Positions 1 through 12,793 are shown, numbered from the stretch's first letter. The stretch is DNA of 32,593 nucleotides from Hemicentrotus pulcherrimus (GCA_003118195.1 BEXV01003522.1:1-32593); one strand, 5' to 3'. Notes: a model not told the origin generated them from the letters alone. Numbers and translations are program-made.

Positions 1-262
1 ATTTCATCTCATTCTTTGTCTCTTAGTGCAATAAGTCTGCTTCCCCTATGTCTGCCTTACACTCCATTTAAATGTCATGATTGTGTGTATGTGATATTAT
101 CTTTATATTTTGATCGGCTCGTCTCCATTTTAGGGCAAATAAAGTAAATAATTTTGTTGTTGTCATTTTCGTACAGCTATGACGCATCTCCAAGAAGAAA
201 CCCGATCAAGTTAAATAATTTCATAACATTGCCGGGTCAATGGCTCGATATTTAATATCGCC

Positions 263-330
263 ACCCCTCCTCTCTCTCTCTCTATCCCTCTCCCTCTCCC
301 TCTCTACTTCTATTTCTCTGTTTCTTTTTG
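263..330 (+). repeat. Polypyrimidine (CT)-rich tract
   Basis: Runs of CTCTCT and CCCTCT followed by TTTCTCTGTTTCTTTTTG. It is a simple repeat that may double as the pyrimidine tract of the candidate splice acceptor ending at 340. Confidence 0.8.
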
Positions 331-340
331 TGTATACCAG

Positions 341-547
341 GAAGTATAGAGAGTTGGGATTGCCTTAAGGACTATCTTTGGAAATGCTTGACAAAAGTAA
401 TCGTGCTGAAGAAGACATTCCATCGAATTGATCCGAGTGAATATTTTCGTGGTATAGTGCACATAATATATATACTGGCGACGAAAAACAATTATTTCAC
501 AAAATCTCTGGGGGAGGCCGTTGGGCTTCAATTTCACCACAATAGCG
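341..547 (+). CDS. Candidate internal exon, 207 nt, phase 1-1 (unrecognised protein)
   Basis: A long pyrimidine tract (about 263-330) leads to TATACCAG, and the block ends at AATAGCG/GTAAGT, a consensus donor. Between them one plus-strand frame is open throughout (two bases, 68 codons, one base), while the other two plus frames have early stops in the part examined. The length is an exact multiple of three and both borders are phase 1, as in exchangeable exons. The encoded stretch begins SIESWDCLKDYLWKC and ends LGEAVGLQFHHNS; it contains a hydrophobic run, IVHIIYIL. I do not recognise the protein. An open frame also exists on the opposite strand (310-540), so chance is not excluded. Confidence 0.33.
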
Positions 548-744
548 GTAAGTCGGGAGAGGATATGTCATGACAACGATCCAAGAACTGTCTGTAATTT
601 CAACATCCGATAGTCTTGACTACTTTGGACAAACTAAATTGTTTATCCACCAATATACAGGCCAATATAATATGTAAACGCCAATCGTTTAGTTTACGCT
701 TATGGTCTGTCGTGATGACAGAAATGTAAAGAAATTCGAATTAT

Positions 745-1016
745 TTAATAATAATAACAATAATAATAATGGGTACTTGTATAGCGCTCATGTCAATCAG
801 ATATGACCCTCCTGACGCTCCCGATTATTACCCTGGCTTTAGCACGGCTGCCATACGGCGCTCTAGCATTTCAAGGAATAAATTCCTACCTGAGTGGAGG
901 TGTGACAAAATAATGTAGATCAATGTCTTGCCAAAGGACATTAGTGCGGCGGCGGGACTCGAAGCGCAGACCTTGTGATCGACAGTCCGGCGACGTATCC
1001 ACTCGACCACAACACC
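745..1016 (-). mobile_element. tRNA-derived SINE with ATT-type tail
   Basis: Read on the minus strand, the element starts near 1016 with a tRNA-like head. A GTGGTCGAGTGGATA box A (Ser/Leu-type D arm) is followed by a CTTCGAGTCCC box B. The body contains GTCCTTTGGCAAGACATTGATCTA, then GCTAAAGCCAGGGTAATAAT and GCGCTATACAAGTACCC, and it ends in a (TTA/ATT)n tail at 745-770. This architecture is typical of RNA polymerase III SINEs of marine invertebrates that depend on a LINE partner for movement. A 60-codon open frame inside it is incidental. Single substitutions in the promoter boxes show it is an old copy. Confidence 0.85.
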
Positions 1017-4000
1017 TCTAAACGGCAGTGATAACGAATACGCTTACATTCCGAGCTAAATACCTATGAATTAAAAGTTTGTTCAGCCATCTATTATTCG
1101 AGTACACTTTCTCCTTGATATTGTGGTATACTATTTCATTGTAAAATTTCCGATGATAAATTTCCATAACGTTTGTTGGTAACCATAAACGGGATTGCAA
1201 ATATCAGGATGATCAAGTAACTGAATACAATGCAATATTTTGTCCGTCTATGTATACATCTACATAAGATAAGTTTCAATGTAAGTTCCCTATTTGGATG
1301 GAGAAGATTTCCCTTCTTTTGAATTTCCTTTCTTCCGAGACAATCGGGATTATTTCCCCCGACATGCGACAGGCGTTGAATTATGGTCAATACCTTAAAA
1401 GGCGGCTGACACAACTTTGCTGCATGTATCTGTAGAAACCTAATTAGACGGCGCCGATCCAATTTTTATCAGCTTACCGCCAACCCTAATATTTGTTCGA
1501 AAATCGCGAGGAACACTCTCCTCGAACGCGATGAAAGCTATGCGATGGACACACGCACAAATTGTTCCCTTCCAATGTGAATGCATATTGTTACATTAAA
1601 CATTGCATCAGTGTTTATTTCAGGGCAAAGAAACACAATCATAGAATATAAATATAACTGTAGTTGTGGATAGCCCGTATGAAGAGAACGTGCTTAAAGC
1701 AGGATGAAGACAAGACTCAAGAAAAAAAATGGAAAGATGAGGAAAAACTCATCAGTGCATGTATGCTCTTTTTGCCCTCCTCGTCTCAATATAACCCAAA
1801 ATCTTCCCTCTCTCAAATAAATATGCTTCGGGCAATGCGTCTACTTTGAGGAATATGTATTGTGTATTATGCGAAGGTTCTATTTGTACGGTATTCTGTA
1901 ATAATACTTTCTGGGTATTATTATATCACTGCATAACATCTCCAACCATATTATCGACAATGATGACATGGGCAGGAAATGATAGAGCAACGTCATCCAA
2001 CGGGTAATTCCCAGAAGCTCAAAGTTGTAAATAGCCGTGTATGGCATTTTCGTGAATTTATCCACCACCAGATTCGTACTTAATTCCACCTTCTATTGTA
2101 AATATCAATCAGTATTCATTGAAATATGATCTTCGTTTGAATATAGTCCATTCCCTCTTTAATGGTTTCGTTGGGTTTTAAGTGGTAATGTCTCCTTAAA
2201 TCCACGGATATTTCAGTTATCTTTTGAGAGTAAATCACACATTTTTCTCGCCGTATATTATTCATGAAAATTTGATCCTGTAGTCATGGTAATAATGAGA
2301 TTGAATATTTTGAAGGGTAATAACAGAGGGGTATAGTTCTATTTTCTAACCAGTAATGAATAATTAAAATGGTAACAGGGGGAAAACGAAAACTGTGATA
2401 TTTGTGAGCACTTAATGCGTTCAGATACACAGATTATCTACAATTATTTTCAAGATTACGATAACGTTGTATGAGGAAATATACAATTATCAACTTAATG
2501 AATAATTGTATACATTGGCAATAAAGGAAGGAGGATTTAGAGCTTTGTATTATATCCTCCGAATTACACGGATGCTCAATTTAATTACAGTCATAAGGTG
2601 ACTGTGTATATTCACCTGATACTCCGTTGTTACTGGAAGTTTACTAAAACACATAACAACGAATTGTGGGCAACGGACAAGACCAAATTCAAAATCTAAA
2701 TAATAATCTTTTGAAAGGGTGTTCATACTATCTTTAAAGTCACATCGCCAAATCGACTCAAACCCGATTCCACACCGTCTGTTCCTTGGCCATTCGGTAT
2801 AATGTAGGTTTTCTGTGTCGGTCTATTGGCGGTTTGGTATGATTGGGGTATCATTAAATACAGAGCTATAGCTATAAAAAGCTATTGCGTAAAAGTAACC
2901 ATCTTTTGGAAGGTGGAGATATTTGGCGTTTTCAAGCAGGTGGAGGAATTTTCTATGACTATTCGGAACTAAGTTCGATTGGAATTTGTGTGCCGGTGGA
3001 AATAAAATCCAACCAATCAGGATACATTAGAGATCGCCCCATCCGTATTTAACCCTACTAGATTGATGTTTTGTAAATAATAATCGTTGAGGTCGAGTAA
3101 GAGAAGAGTGCATGTGCTCATGGTCAGGATTGGAATGTCATTGAGGCTTACTTAGATTTGGGACGCATGCCTCCTGATTACCGGTGTGTGACATACTCAG
3201 CGATGACTGATGTAACATGGGTTTCGTACAAAATATGATAATGTTAAACAGGATGAAAGATAAGGTAAGATTTCATTATCAGATTATGATCCTAATTACG
3301 CCAATGATTCCAATTGAAATAAAGATCATCTTTAATTTTCCTCACACGTAATATAACTTTCTATTGCAATCTTTAAAAAGACAGTACGAGATATAGACAT
3401 AATTATTTTCTTTTCAGGGATATTCGTATGAAAACTGGATCATTGTGTTCAGTATATTCATCTCAATGATCTCTTATGGATTCAGATTGCATGTGACCAT
3501 GAACAATCTACTCGTGTGGAGGGGCCTATGTATCAAGTATCACGTATCAAGTTTATTTCTCTTCCAGAAATCACATGTAACAAAATATAATGTAAAATAA
3601 AGAAAAACGAGGAGATCTTGCTTGAAGCACAGCTTGTTAGGTTGAGGCCCCTCATATGATGTGACAACAAATGGGACGTGCTTTTCCGATGTTTGGTTGA
3701 TAGTTAAGTTTATTTTACCTGACTTTTACCTGAAGAAAACATGTGTATGTTTGTAAGTAGGCAACCAAGTGGACCGACGGCTTTAAAGAGAAGGTAGAGT
3801 TCTGGAAAGTGGTGAAACACAATTTGTGAGCGCTATCAATGTATCATGCACGTGTGGAAGAATATCAGATAACAAATGTTCCCTGAAAAGCATGGCTCTT
3901 CAAATGCCTTAATATCCTAAATATGGCATGTAACATCATAAAAATCGGAACGGATTTTTATGCCACATGTTCAAGTAGTCCCATAATAATCTTTATGTGT

Positions 4001-4224
4001 ACAGTACCTGTAACTCTACCAAGACTGGGCCAAATCTTATCATTATCATGATCTTATCTTATCATTTTGATGATTCCAGAACCTTGCAATACACACCAAT
4101 ACTTACATGCTTCATGATCAGACTTATCTGATTGATTCCACAACGTTTCTTTCACAAGACAATCGCATGACCAGAATTCTATTTTGTCTTTAAGCCTCTC
4201 CAACGCCTTTTACAAAATAGCACT
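1017..4224. other. AT-rich stretch without recognisable gene
   Basis: The open frames are short, unrelated to known families and present on both strands. The only local structure seen is a small near-repeat of TATCAAGTATCAC-like words near 3530-3550. No RNA gene or transposon end was recognised. Confidence 0.5.
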
Positions 4225-4293
4225 TCAAACCCATGACCTCCCGGTCACGAAACCACTGCTCTACTAACCTCTGAGCCATCGTACCTTCATACA
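4225..4293 (-). mobile_element. tRNA-derived SINE head (fragment)
   Basis: On the minus strand the sequence reads as a tRNA-like head: GATGGCTCAGAGGTTAG (box A), AGAGCAGTGGTTTCGTGACC (anticodon-arm region) and CATGGGTTTGAAG (box B). A four-base insertion in the D arm and a C-to-T change in box B argue against a working tRNA gene. The downstream body (lower coordinates) is too decayed to assign. This head differs from those at 745-1016 and 25661-25874, so it belongs to another subfamily or family. Confidence 0.7.
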
Positions 4294-5009
4294 TGTCAGT
4301 CATGAAGATGAGAATTATGATAAAAATCTTTATAAGAGAGTGCATGTTAATTATTTTTTTTAAAGGATGAAGAGGATGATGGATTTGTCATCGAGGATAA
4401 TGATGGTGATGATGATTTTTTTTTTTAAACAATGATAAAACAAAATAAATTTGTATTGATTATGAATACACTAAGGAGTGCGGTACGACAATCGTTATAA
4501 AGTCGTGTATATACTTAACCCAATGTCAAAACCCAGAGACATGCTTAACATACATGATGCAAGGCGGTCCAAGAAGCGTTCTATAAATTGACGTGCAACG
4601 AAGTGAAAGCTTAGCCGACGGCAGGACAAAATATCAAGTATGATAGTAATCGGAGGTAAATGTCAGATCTTGATTCTGTTTGTCCAAGAGTTAGCTTCCC
4701 ATACCATCTGCATGCATGCCCAGCACGTTTAACTGGGCTTAGATTTAATCAGTGTATCCACAATCTGACTCCTGATTTTCTGTCGGGAATGATGAAGGAT
4801 AAAAAAAAATGCATGGTTGACTATTAAACGTGAGGGAAGTGGTCCAATTCATAAATTTTCCTTTTACTTTCATGTTCATTGAAGCAATATGCAGTACGTT
4901 GGATCGGTACAATTCAAATAACCAATTTATTATGTACATTCATCCATCGATCGCCTTTTATCTCACAGTTATTTATCTAAAAGATTAGTAAAAGTCTAAG
5001 TAGTAGTCA

Positions 5010-5036
5010 AATATATATATATATATATATATATAT
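5010..5036. repeat. (AT)n microsatellite
   Basis: An uninterrupted AT dinucleotide run of about 27 bp. Confidence 0.95.
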
Positions 5037-5835
5037 TGAATAGAAAACAATATATTTTTTTTAATCGAAAATTGGTAGTGGATGTACGAATAATTTGAAT
5101 TCTGGAAGTAACGGTTCGTTGTGTAGAATATCAGTTCGAACTATAGAAATAAATCAGCTACAATCTTAATGAACACAAAGCCTATTTTTCAATTTCCTTG
5201 ATTAAGAATGGTATACATCTCAAAGGAAATACAAATTTGAAGGGACCCTAATAATCTAAGCGCGAATTATCCTCGAAACAACAACATTTTCTGATAGTAT
5301 TGCCTTTGATGAACGGTCTGTGAGAAAACATATGATCATTCTATATAATGATATAATTCGTCACGAAAATGAATATGGTTTATACCATTTTTTATGATAC
5401 CCCTTAATTTGTCAATCAGTTACTTTTTTCTATTAATACGACCAAACACTTTATTTGACGGATTGAGAGTTTTTACCGTGATTAATAAATACAATAATAT
5501 ACAAATGATGCATGCGAATGAGTTCATAATCATGATCAATACACTTGATTCGATGCTGTATGTATCTATTGTACGAATCCATAAGGCTGACTTTAAATAA
5601 GCTCAAAGAAAGTAGATAGACCATGTAATTAACGAATGAAAAATGCATTATTTGCTTTGTACAATGAACCACTGGATCTATGTTATTTGATGTTTTTTGT
5701 TTTTTAAATCTAGATTATTTCGTGACAGCTTAATACGCTTACTTCAACACACACAGTAATAAAAGCACTTAACTCTATTAAAGCTCTTATACCATTCGAC
5801 CTCAATAGGCGCTTACGAGCAGTGCTACGCAAGTA
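5037..5835. other. AT-rich stretch without recognisable gene
   Basis: Only short overlapping open frames on both strands (for example around 5394-5672), all of low-complexity composition. Nothing recognised. Confidence 0.5.
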
Positions 5836-6472
5836 TAGGTCTGATCACAACAAACCTACGACACATTATTTTGTGCCACGACACGACTGATTTTTTTTAC
5901 AAATCATGAGTCATCTGGGGTCGTCGCAAGACAGTCCTACGAAATTTTGATCAACGTGGCATCGACTCGCCGACAAGAGTCGAAAATGAACATGCACCTT
6001 TTATGTTCTTACGACTGTCGTACGATAAATTAACTTGGTGTGGATTTTTTTTTCTTCAGTCACAAAATCTTGCGGCTGTTAAATTTCGTAAGAGGCTCGC
6101 AGAACATTGTAAGTCTGTCGTGTTTAGTCTTGCAACAAATTTTCGTTTATATGTGGGGTTTATAGCTCGGGCAAATAAACGCTAGGATTAAATTTGAGCG
6201 AAACTTTTTCAACTGAAAAATCTCTGGAGAAAATTGCAGGCATCAGCAATACGTCGGGAGACGAACGCACGAGCGTCCCACGCGCATCCCACAAGTGAAC
6301 CACGAGCTGATCACATGAAAAACAGCCCCTGTACAATACCCGACAACTGAAGATGGTCATACGATTGTCCCAAGACTGACTTGCGACCTAACCACGACAC
6401 AGCCACGACAAATACTCTATGGGTCTACCGCGACAAAATTTCGTACCATCAGTTGTGACCGGGGCTTTTGAG
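5836..6472. mobile_element. Probable decayed inverted-repeat DNA transposon (non-autonomous)
   Basis: The left end (GGTCTGATCACAAC, then TACGA and ATTTTGT) can be aligned, as an inverted repeat, with the right end. The reverse complement there reads CCCCGGTCACAACTG, TACGA, AATTTTGTCGC. The interior is rich in CGAC/GTCG words unlike the flanking AT-rich DNA and carries no credible reading frame. The inverted repeats are strongly diverged and no target duplication is clear, so borders are approximate. A chance alignment of biased sequence is possible. Confidence 0.4.
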
Positions 6473-6657
6473 TCCACACCAGTAAAAGCGCACTAACGTC
6501 TACGAGTATGTTGCGCACCGCTTACTTCACAATCGTTGGATAGAACTGGAAACTATTTCACGCTTTTTAATGAAAAACGTGCAAAAGTCTTAGGAAAGGA
6601 ATTACACGTGACCGCGTGTGATCAGTCATCTAATTAGGATCTAGGAGTGAGTTATTT

Positions 6658-7110
6658 AAAATACAATATAATACGATACTTCATTATATAATATGCAATT
6701 CTCATCTACTCCATTGTTTGTACGTGTTTCGGCATTAAGGCTTGAAATCTTCAAGACAAACAATAGACTTACTCATCGTTTTTTCCATCAGACACAGAAA
6801 ATTAGTCATGATATGCATTGTATTCAGAACCGAGAATTTAGAAATCTCGGCACGCCTTACTGAAGATGATCATGATTATTATTTACAGAATTCAGCAATA
6901 ACGTGAACATTATTCTTCTATTTCCAACCGATCAATAATCTCCTGAAAAACCCTTCGAGAAAATGAGTAGCTCACAGGAACGATTAGGGTTCATGTGATG
7001 ATACCTCTCATTCCTAGGTAACCATAGAACCTTAACCCACATCATTTTACTTGATCTTTTCTCATATAAACAAAATGAAGAAAGAAATCATAGAAATAGT
7101 ACACGCCACT
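6658..7110 (+). repeat. Diverged direct repeat R1, copy 1 (about 450 bp)
   Basis: The sequence from AAAATACAATATAATACGATACTTCAT to ATAGTACACGCCA is matched along its whole length by 9284-9720. Similarity is high but broken by indels, and drops abruptly at both borders. Two hairpins are present: CTTGAA-ATC-TTCAAG (6741-6755) and CCGAGA-loop-TCTCGG (6830-6850). A TGATCATGATTATT palindromic stretch follows near 6868-6882. The reading frame is broken by stops, so it is not an intact gene. It could be a dispersed repeat of unnamed class, a local duplication, or an LTR-like end of a degraded element. Confidence 0.85.
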
Positions 7111-9283
7111 CCGGGTCAATGGTATACACGAGCTGCTGTCTACGAGGTTCTTCTACCATCACGGCGTTGTGTAAACGAAACCACGCACTGCGACCCTGCA
7201 AATCTGGAGGGGAAAGCTCTTCATTGAACATGTACAGCATTAATTAATCAGATGCCTGTCCAGTACCGTGAGAGATGGATGGTGCATGTTGGCGCCATAC
7301 GGAAACGCATCCCGTAGAGATAGTGAGAGAAACCTTGGAAATGGATGCCGCCTCCATCAAAGGGGTCTAAGCAATCCAGCAAGGCATCATCAGCAGCAGC
7401 AGGGTAAAATCACAAAAAGCTGGGTAAGACAGAGTATGGATAGAGATGAAACAAGATACATGCACGTCTATAATTCACCAGTAATTGACAACTCAAAGTA
7501 GATTCCGAAAGAGCTTGAAAGGGTGTGTTTGCTCTTGTGTCCACGTGAATCCACATTTGGTTTACCCGTTCGTGCTGAACCACCTCGTCGGGGATGACAG
7601 GAAGATATTTACATTCCTAACGCTGGTAAAGATGACGTGCTGGGGGTAGTTCACGTGATAGCAAGCAGATTACATGGATTTGATTAATATTGGCAACACC
7701 AATGACACTAGCCTTGGACGTGGAAAAAAGAGGATAAATTGTCAGATTCAAAACGAAATTCAGGTGTCCTTGAGTGTGTGCGGATGTGCGTGTGTGTATG
7801 TGTGTGAGTGTTGACAGAAAGGGTTTTATTCTCATTGTGAATGTAATAGTCGGTGTGAATGCACTTCCACTGAGATTTGCTTTTCCCTTTTATCACAGAC
7901 ACGTTCCATACGTGCCTATGCGCCCTCCTTCCACACACGTCAGCATTAATACTTTACAAACATACCATAACACGGAATTCTTATAAACCACTTAATTGTC
8001 AGAGTAAGATGCTATATGAAATATTTTATGGTGACTTTGTTTACTCTGAGCTTGAAATAACGAGAGAGAAGTATAGTTTAGTTTCGAAATATCAAACATT
8101 TCACCATTATACACATAGTAATATCAAGATGCGATAGCTCCGTTTACACACACACAAAAAAAAAAATTGAACGGACAAGAACGAAACAAATGCCACAATT
8201 CTCTATAGTGTCAATAAATATATATGATATATATAAATATAATATCAATAAACATAAATTCATATTGAAATGAGTGGACTGCTAATTACAAAAAAAACAT
8301 GTAAGAATATGTATGTTTAGCTCTCCCCTAAAATTATAAACTATCGTACAAACATTTTCTTGGGGGAAAAGATGACAATTGGCTAGGTTTTACAATATTT
8401 ATAACGAGTTCTTTTGCACGCAACCACTACCTCGCCATGCGATTAATACAAATTGATTTGATAAACAAAAAATCCCTATGGCATTTCAACCACAATTCAT
8501 TTTACATACTACTCTGAGTGTATTTTTTTACTTGTCACGTGAGTTATAAGAAAAATCTGCTTATAATCTGTTTTAGACTAGTTGTTTGTTTGGTCATTTC
8601 ACTGCTTGATGAATGTCAATGGCTCCAATCGAGCACACGAACACATGGAACGCAAAGCTTGAAATACAGATTAAACTAGAATTTTGTAGGCAATGTGGAG
8701 ATGAAATATCCTGCTAACCACGCCAGACTAATAGTATCATGACGAAATTCGGAAATACAGATAGATTTGTCAAAGAGAGAGAAACATGTCGACGTGAGGA
8801 TAGTGCGCAATTTATTTTAGAATTTCAGGAGAGAGCAGAGATGTCTCCACTAAAATGTTGATATATGAGGGTCGACTGCAGATTTACAAGACTCCAAACC
8901 TTCATGATAAAGGTTTCGATGGTTTTAAAAAAAAGAAGCAAGATCGGGTTTCTGACGCGTGATGGTGGTCGAGTATATTTGCGAGGTATTTTTTTCACAT
9001 CACAATCGTCTATAAATTAAAGGTCTTTTTTTACATTTTTGTTTTTGAGAGTTCTACGATAGTCTGTTCAATTTAATCCTCAACTTGTACCAGTTAAATT
9101 TACGATTAAACCGTATTTATCCCCATTTTTGAAATTGTTTTCTATGTGCAGAATGAATACTTTTACCAAATTAATGATACAAATAAGAATCAACATATTT
9201 TTTTAATAACTACACATTACACCTTGTTCAATGTATATTACGTAGAACAAACAGAGATAGAATGACCCAGAAGTCATTTGTAT
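7111..9283. other. Spacer between the two R1 copies
   Basis: About 2.2 kb without a credible gene. It contains a CAGCAGCAGCAG run near 7391-7402 and the GT-rich tract at 7772-7811. A less AT-rich patch lies near 7260-7420. If the R1 copies were LTRs this would be the internal part, but no gag/pol-like coding, primer-binding site or polypurine tract was recognised. Confidence 0.45.
7772..7811 (+). repeat. GT-rich microsatellite
   Basis: Imperfect GTGTGTGCGGATGTGCGTGTGTG run on the plus strand (CA on the minus). Confidence 0.85.
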
Positions 9284-9720
9284 AAAATACAATATAATAC
9301 GATACTTCATTTATTTCATATGCTTTTCTCGTTTACTCCACTCTGTGTGTGCGTCCCTGTATCGGCAATAAGGCTTGAAACCTTCAAGACAAATAGGAGG
9401 CATACTCACTATTGTCATATAAGGCACAGCAAAATAATCATGATAATTTCCATTGTATTCAGAACCGGGGATTTAGAAACCTCGACACGCCTTACTGAAG
9501 ATAATCATGATGATTATTTACAGAATTCAGCAAATAATGTGAACAATATCCTTTTATTAGAAATAATCTCCAGAAAAACTCTTCCAAAATGAGCAGCTCC
9601 CAGGAACGATTATAGTGTTCATGTGATTATACCAGAGAACCCTAACCCACACCATTTCTCTTGATCCCTTCTCATACAGACAAGATGAAGAAAGATATCA
9701 TAGAAAAAAATACACGCCAT
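9284..9720 (+). repeat. Diverged direct repeat R1, copy 2 (about 437 bp)
   Basis: This is the second copy of the sequence at 6658-7110, in the same orientation and starting 2,626 bp further on. The hairpin CTTGAA-ACC-TTCAAG is kept at 9374-9388. The second hairpin is kept at 9466-9484 with changed bases: the innermost A-T pair of copy 1 is G-C here, another A-T pair is G-T, and the outermost C-G pair is lost. A 104-codon open frame (9278-9592) runs through this copy but is interrupted in copy 1, so it is probably not a conserved protein. Confidence 0.85.
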
Positions 9721-10637
9721 AGAACAGAGATAAACTGATAATGATGTGAATGGATTAGGGCTACTAATACGCTGTGATATATATTTATACAAGACAATGA
9801 AATGGTAAAACACAATAGACCACCAAACATTCATGCCATGGAAAATAATGTTGGATATGACAAGCTGTATTCCGCTATCCAGCTTAGACAGAAACTCCTC
9901 CTGTGTGAATATGTTGTATAACCCGTCTCGCGCGAATAATCGAAGATCGTAAGCAACGTCATTTCATTCTGCGTTATTAGTCATGGTGGCCTTAGGCGTG
10001 GAGGCTTTAGAAAAGCCTATAGAATGTATCTTAACTTAAGATTCATTGATTAGATTTCCACATTCATTATTTCCTGCCATCTGATAAACCAAGAGACCAC
10101 CCCAGTGCCCCTTTCATTGATATATATACATATATATATATATATATGATTATAAAATGATTGATGTGAACAAAATGTTCTTTCTACACTATTTTGTAAG
10201 TGCACATGTCTGATAACTTATGATTTTATTTCCAGATTAAATACTCTTGTATTTGTTTGTTTGGTTGGTTATTTTTCTGCATTTTTCAACATTTTAAAAA
10301 GTAATATACAAACTGGGGAAAGGTATATCATTAACAAAAGTCAAAATAAATATATAATCATATCATAGTTTCATTCCATTAAATAATTATACTTTTCAAA
10401 CACATACTTGACGAATCATTTCAAAATTAAAAATTGCAGGAGATCGCAATCTCAAACTAGAGCCCAAACATGATGGCGGCCTTAATAGGAAAGGATCATA
10501 ATTATGGGCGACAAAACTTATAATATATATAATCATTATATACAAATTATTTAAACTGAAAAAAGAAGGTTTAAATGCGTACATTATGTTAGTGTATGTC
10601 TTTTGTGAAATGTGTTATTTATGTTCTTATTTATGAA
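9721..10637. other. AT-rich stretch with an AT microsatellite
   Basis: No credible gene. It includes an interrupted (AT)n tract at 10119-10148. Confidence 0.5.
10119..10148. repeat. Interrupted (AT)n microsatellite
   Basis: TATATATACATATATATATATATAT-type run. Confidence 0.95.
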
Positions 10638-10706
10638 TGTGCGTGTGTGCGTGTGTGCGTGGGTGCGTGTGTGTGTATGTGTGTTAGGGTGTGCGAGTGC
10701 GAGTGC
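10638..10706 (+). repeat. (GT/GTGC)n microsatellite
   Basis: GTGCGTGTGTGCGTGTG blocks grading into GTGCGAGTGCGAGTGC; purine-pyrimidine alternating DNA. Confidence 0.9.
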
Positions 10707-12793
10707 TTGAGCTTGGAGCGCTTATTGAATTAGGACTTGTATGCTGATAATAATTTACGCTTCATGGCAGCCTTGTAAGAACATGTCTGAAAACATGATT
10801 TAATGGCAGTTGGGAAACTATTCTATAGGTCAGGGCCATGGTGTCAGATAGATTTCTGCGCAATTAGCAATTTCGGGGTTATCAAATGAAAGTTCTGGGA
10901 GTTTCGTTTCGGATAGGAATGTGTTGTTTGGCCCTCGCCTAAACCATGATTGCTATTGACAAAATTATGGACGGCTCTCCTCCATCGCCCCAACAGTTAT
11001 TAACATACACATACCCTACAATGTAATGTCGATCATAAATTGAGAATGCAAAACTTAAATAACTTCCTTTTCAAGATGTTAAGTTATCCCAATTTTGTTT
11101 AACTATATGGAGATTAAACTATCCTTGCAATATAAATCATACATATTGCAGATGACTGTAATTAAAATGATTTTGCTGTTTTGAGTTCTTGAGATGACGT
11201 TTACATCCAATGCGTTTTTTTTTTTCTTCTTCAAATGCGAATGCTGTAACCATGCATTGCTTTTCCCACAAAGACAATATAATATAACTAGCATTTGGTG
11301 CCTCCAACTCACAAAAGTAGCCCTAGCCGTACGTAGGCTCCTCCCTTTTCACTTTTCACTCAATATGAAACAATAAAATGAAAATGAAACTAAAAAGATG
11401 AAGTTAACTGAGATGTATGATATATGAATATATTTACAAACTTGGATCACACACGGTTCCAGAGAAGTTTTTGTTTTCGTATCACATATCACTCCGGACA
11501 TTTGGGAATATCACATCTACGGCAGAGGAGAAACAAGAGGAAAAGTAATTACCCTGCGGATTTTGTATTCTTGATACTTTTCACCGGCTGATATTTCTGG
11601 TTTTGATTAAAAAATAACCGTCTGACATGAAAACAGCCACCTGTTATTTAAAACCTTACGTTCCCTGCTCCGAAGTCATTAACCTTGCTTTGTTTATGTC
11701 GTCTTTCTAATTTCTCAGATGAAATGCACGACAAAATAATGGTAATACACTTACACTAACTGACGATTTTAACGGGGAAAAATCAGTAGAATTATGAAGC
11801 ACAGCATGGGGGAAAGGATAGAACCTTGTTGTTTGGTTGTGTAGAGGTTAGATGAGGGATAAGTAAATGGATTGGTACGCTTCAGGCTGTATTATTAGGA
11901 CTTCGACTGCAAGTAACAGCAGGCCTGAGTAACAGTGACCCTGCCGTTGGTCACTTTTCTAATCAGCTTCATCGAGGGATTTTTTTCTTCTCCAAACGTG
12001 ACGTCTTCGCGTAACAATCCCCAATAGTTTCGCTATCACATTACTTCACACTAGCTGGTAAGGTATATCGGCTGCCCGCCGCGGTTTGACATGTTTGGAT
12101 ATCAATACAACAAATCTAGGAGGAATTTGAACTGTACATTTAGGGAGTATTCCTGACAATAAAAAGAAACGTGAGTTGAAATTTTGTTCTGGAATGGCAG
12201 GCACGAAAGACTGAAAACATGATTCACTTCTCAAATTACTCTAACACTCAGTCACATTCGGGTTTCGACAATCGAACGAAAAGATGTTCAAACATCAATA
12301 TTGACACGACATCTCTGTGATCAGTAATACGAATCGGTAAGATGCATGAGCGGCTTAAATGCATCAACTCTAGATATACCGATGATAAGCATACTGAAAC
12401 ACTATCTGAAGCAGAACTGTAATCTCATACTGAAATACACAGTCTAAGAGAAACCCTTTAACAGAACAAAAAGGCGAAGCCGAAGAGAAGAAAAATGTTC
12501 TAGAATAACTCACACGCAAGTAATATCTATACTGTATTCTATTTTTCTTGTCCTCCTGCCTGCATTAAGATAATCACTGATGTAAACCGCAAACTTACAA
12601 TTCTGAACCACAAGTTTTAATCGAAAAGCAAAAGAAGTCGAAGGTTTTTGGGGTGCCTTTTAATGAATTGATTGAAATACATGTGAACAGTATACATTTG
12701 AAACACTATGGATTCTGAGAAGCAGAACAGTGTGGGTACAGGAGTATGGTAAATCAAAATATAATTATGAAAGTTATTGAAGGCTTCGCCCCA
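10707..12793. other. Stretch without recognisable gene
   Basis: Short open frames only. A small hairpin with stem GTGACC/GGTCAC lies near 11935-11956. No transposon end or RNA gene recognised. Confidence 0.5.

Noticed and set aside
1136..1462. 108-codon minus-strand open frame
   Set aside because: No recognisable domain, no flanking splice signals of quality, and amino-acid content expected from AT-rich DNA.
9278..9592. 104-codon plus-strand open frame
   Set aside because: It lies in repeat copy 2 and the same frame is broken in copy 1; composition is ordinary for AT-rich repeat DNA and it resembles no family.
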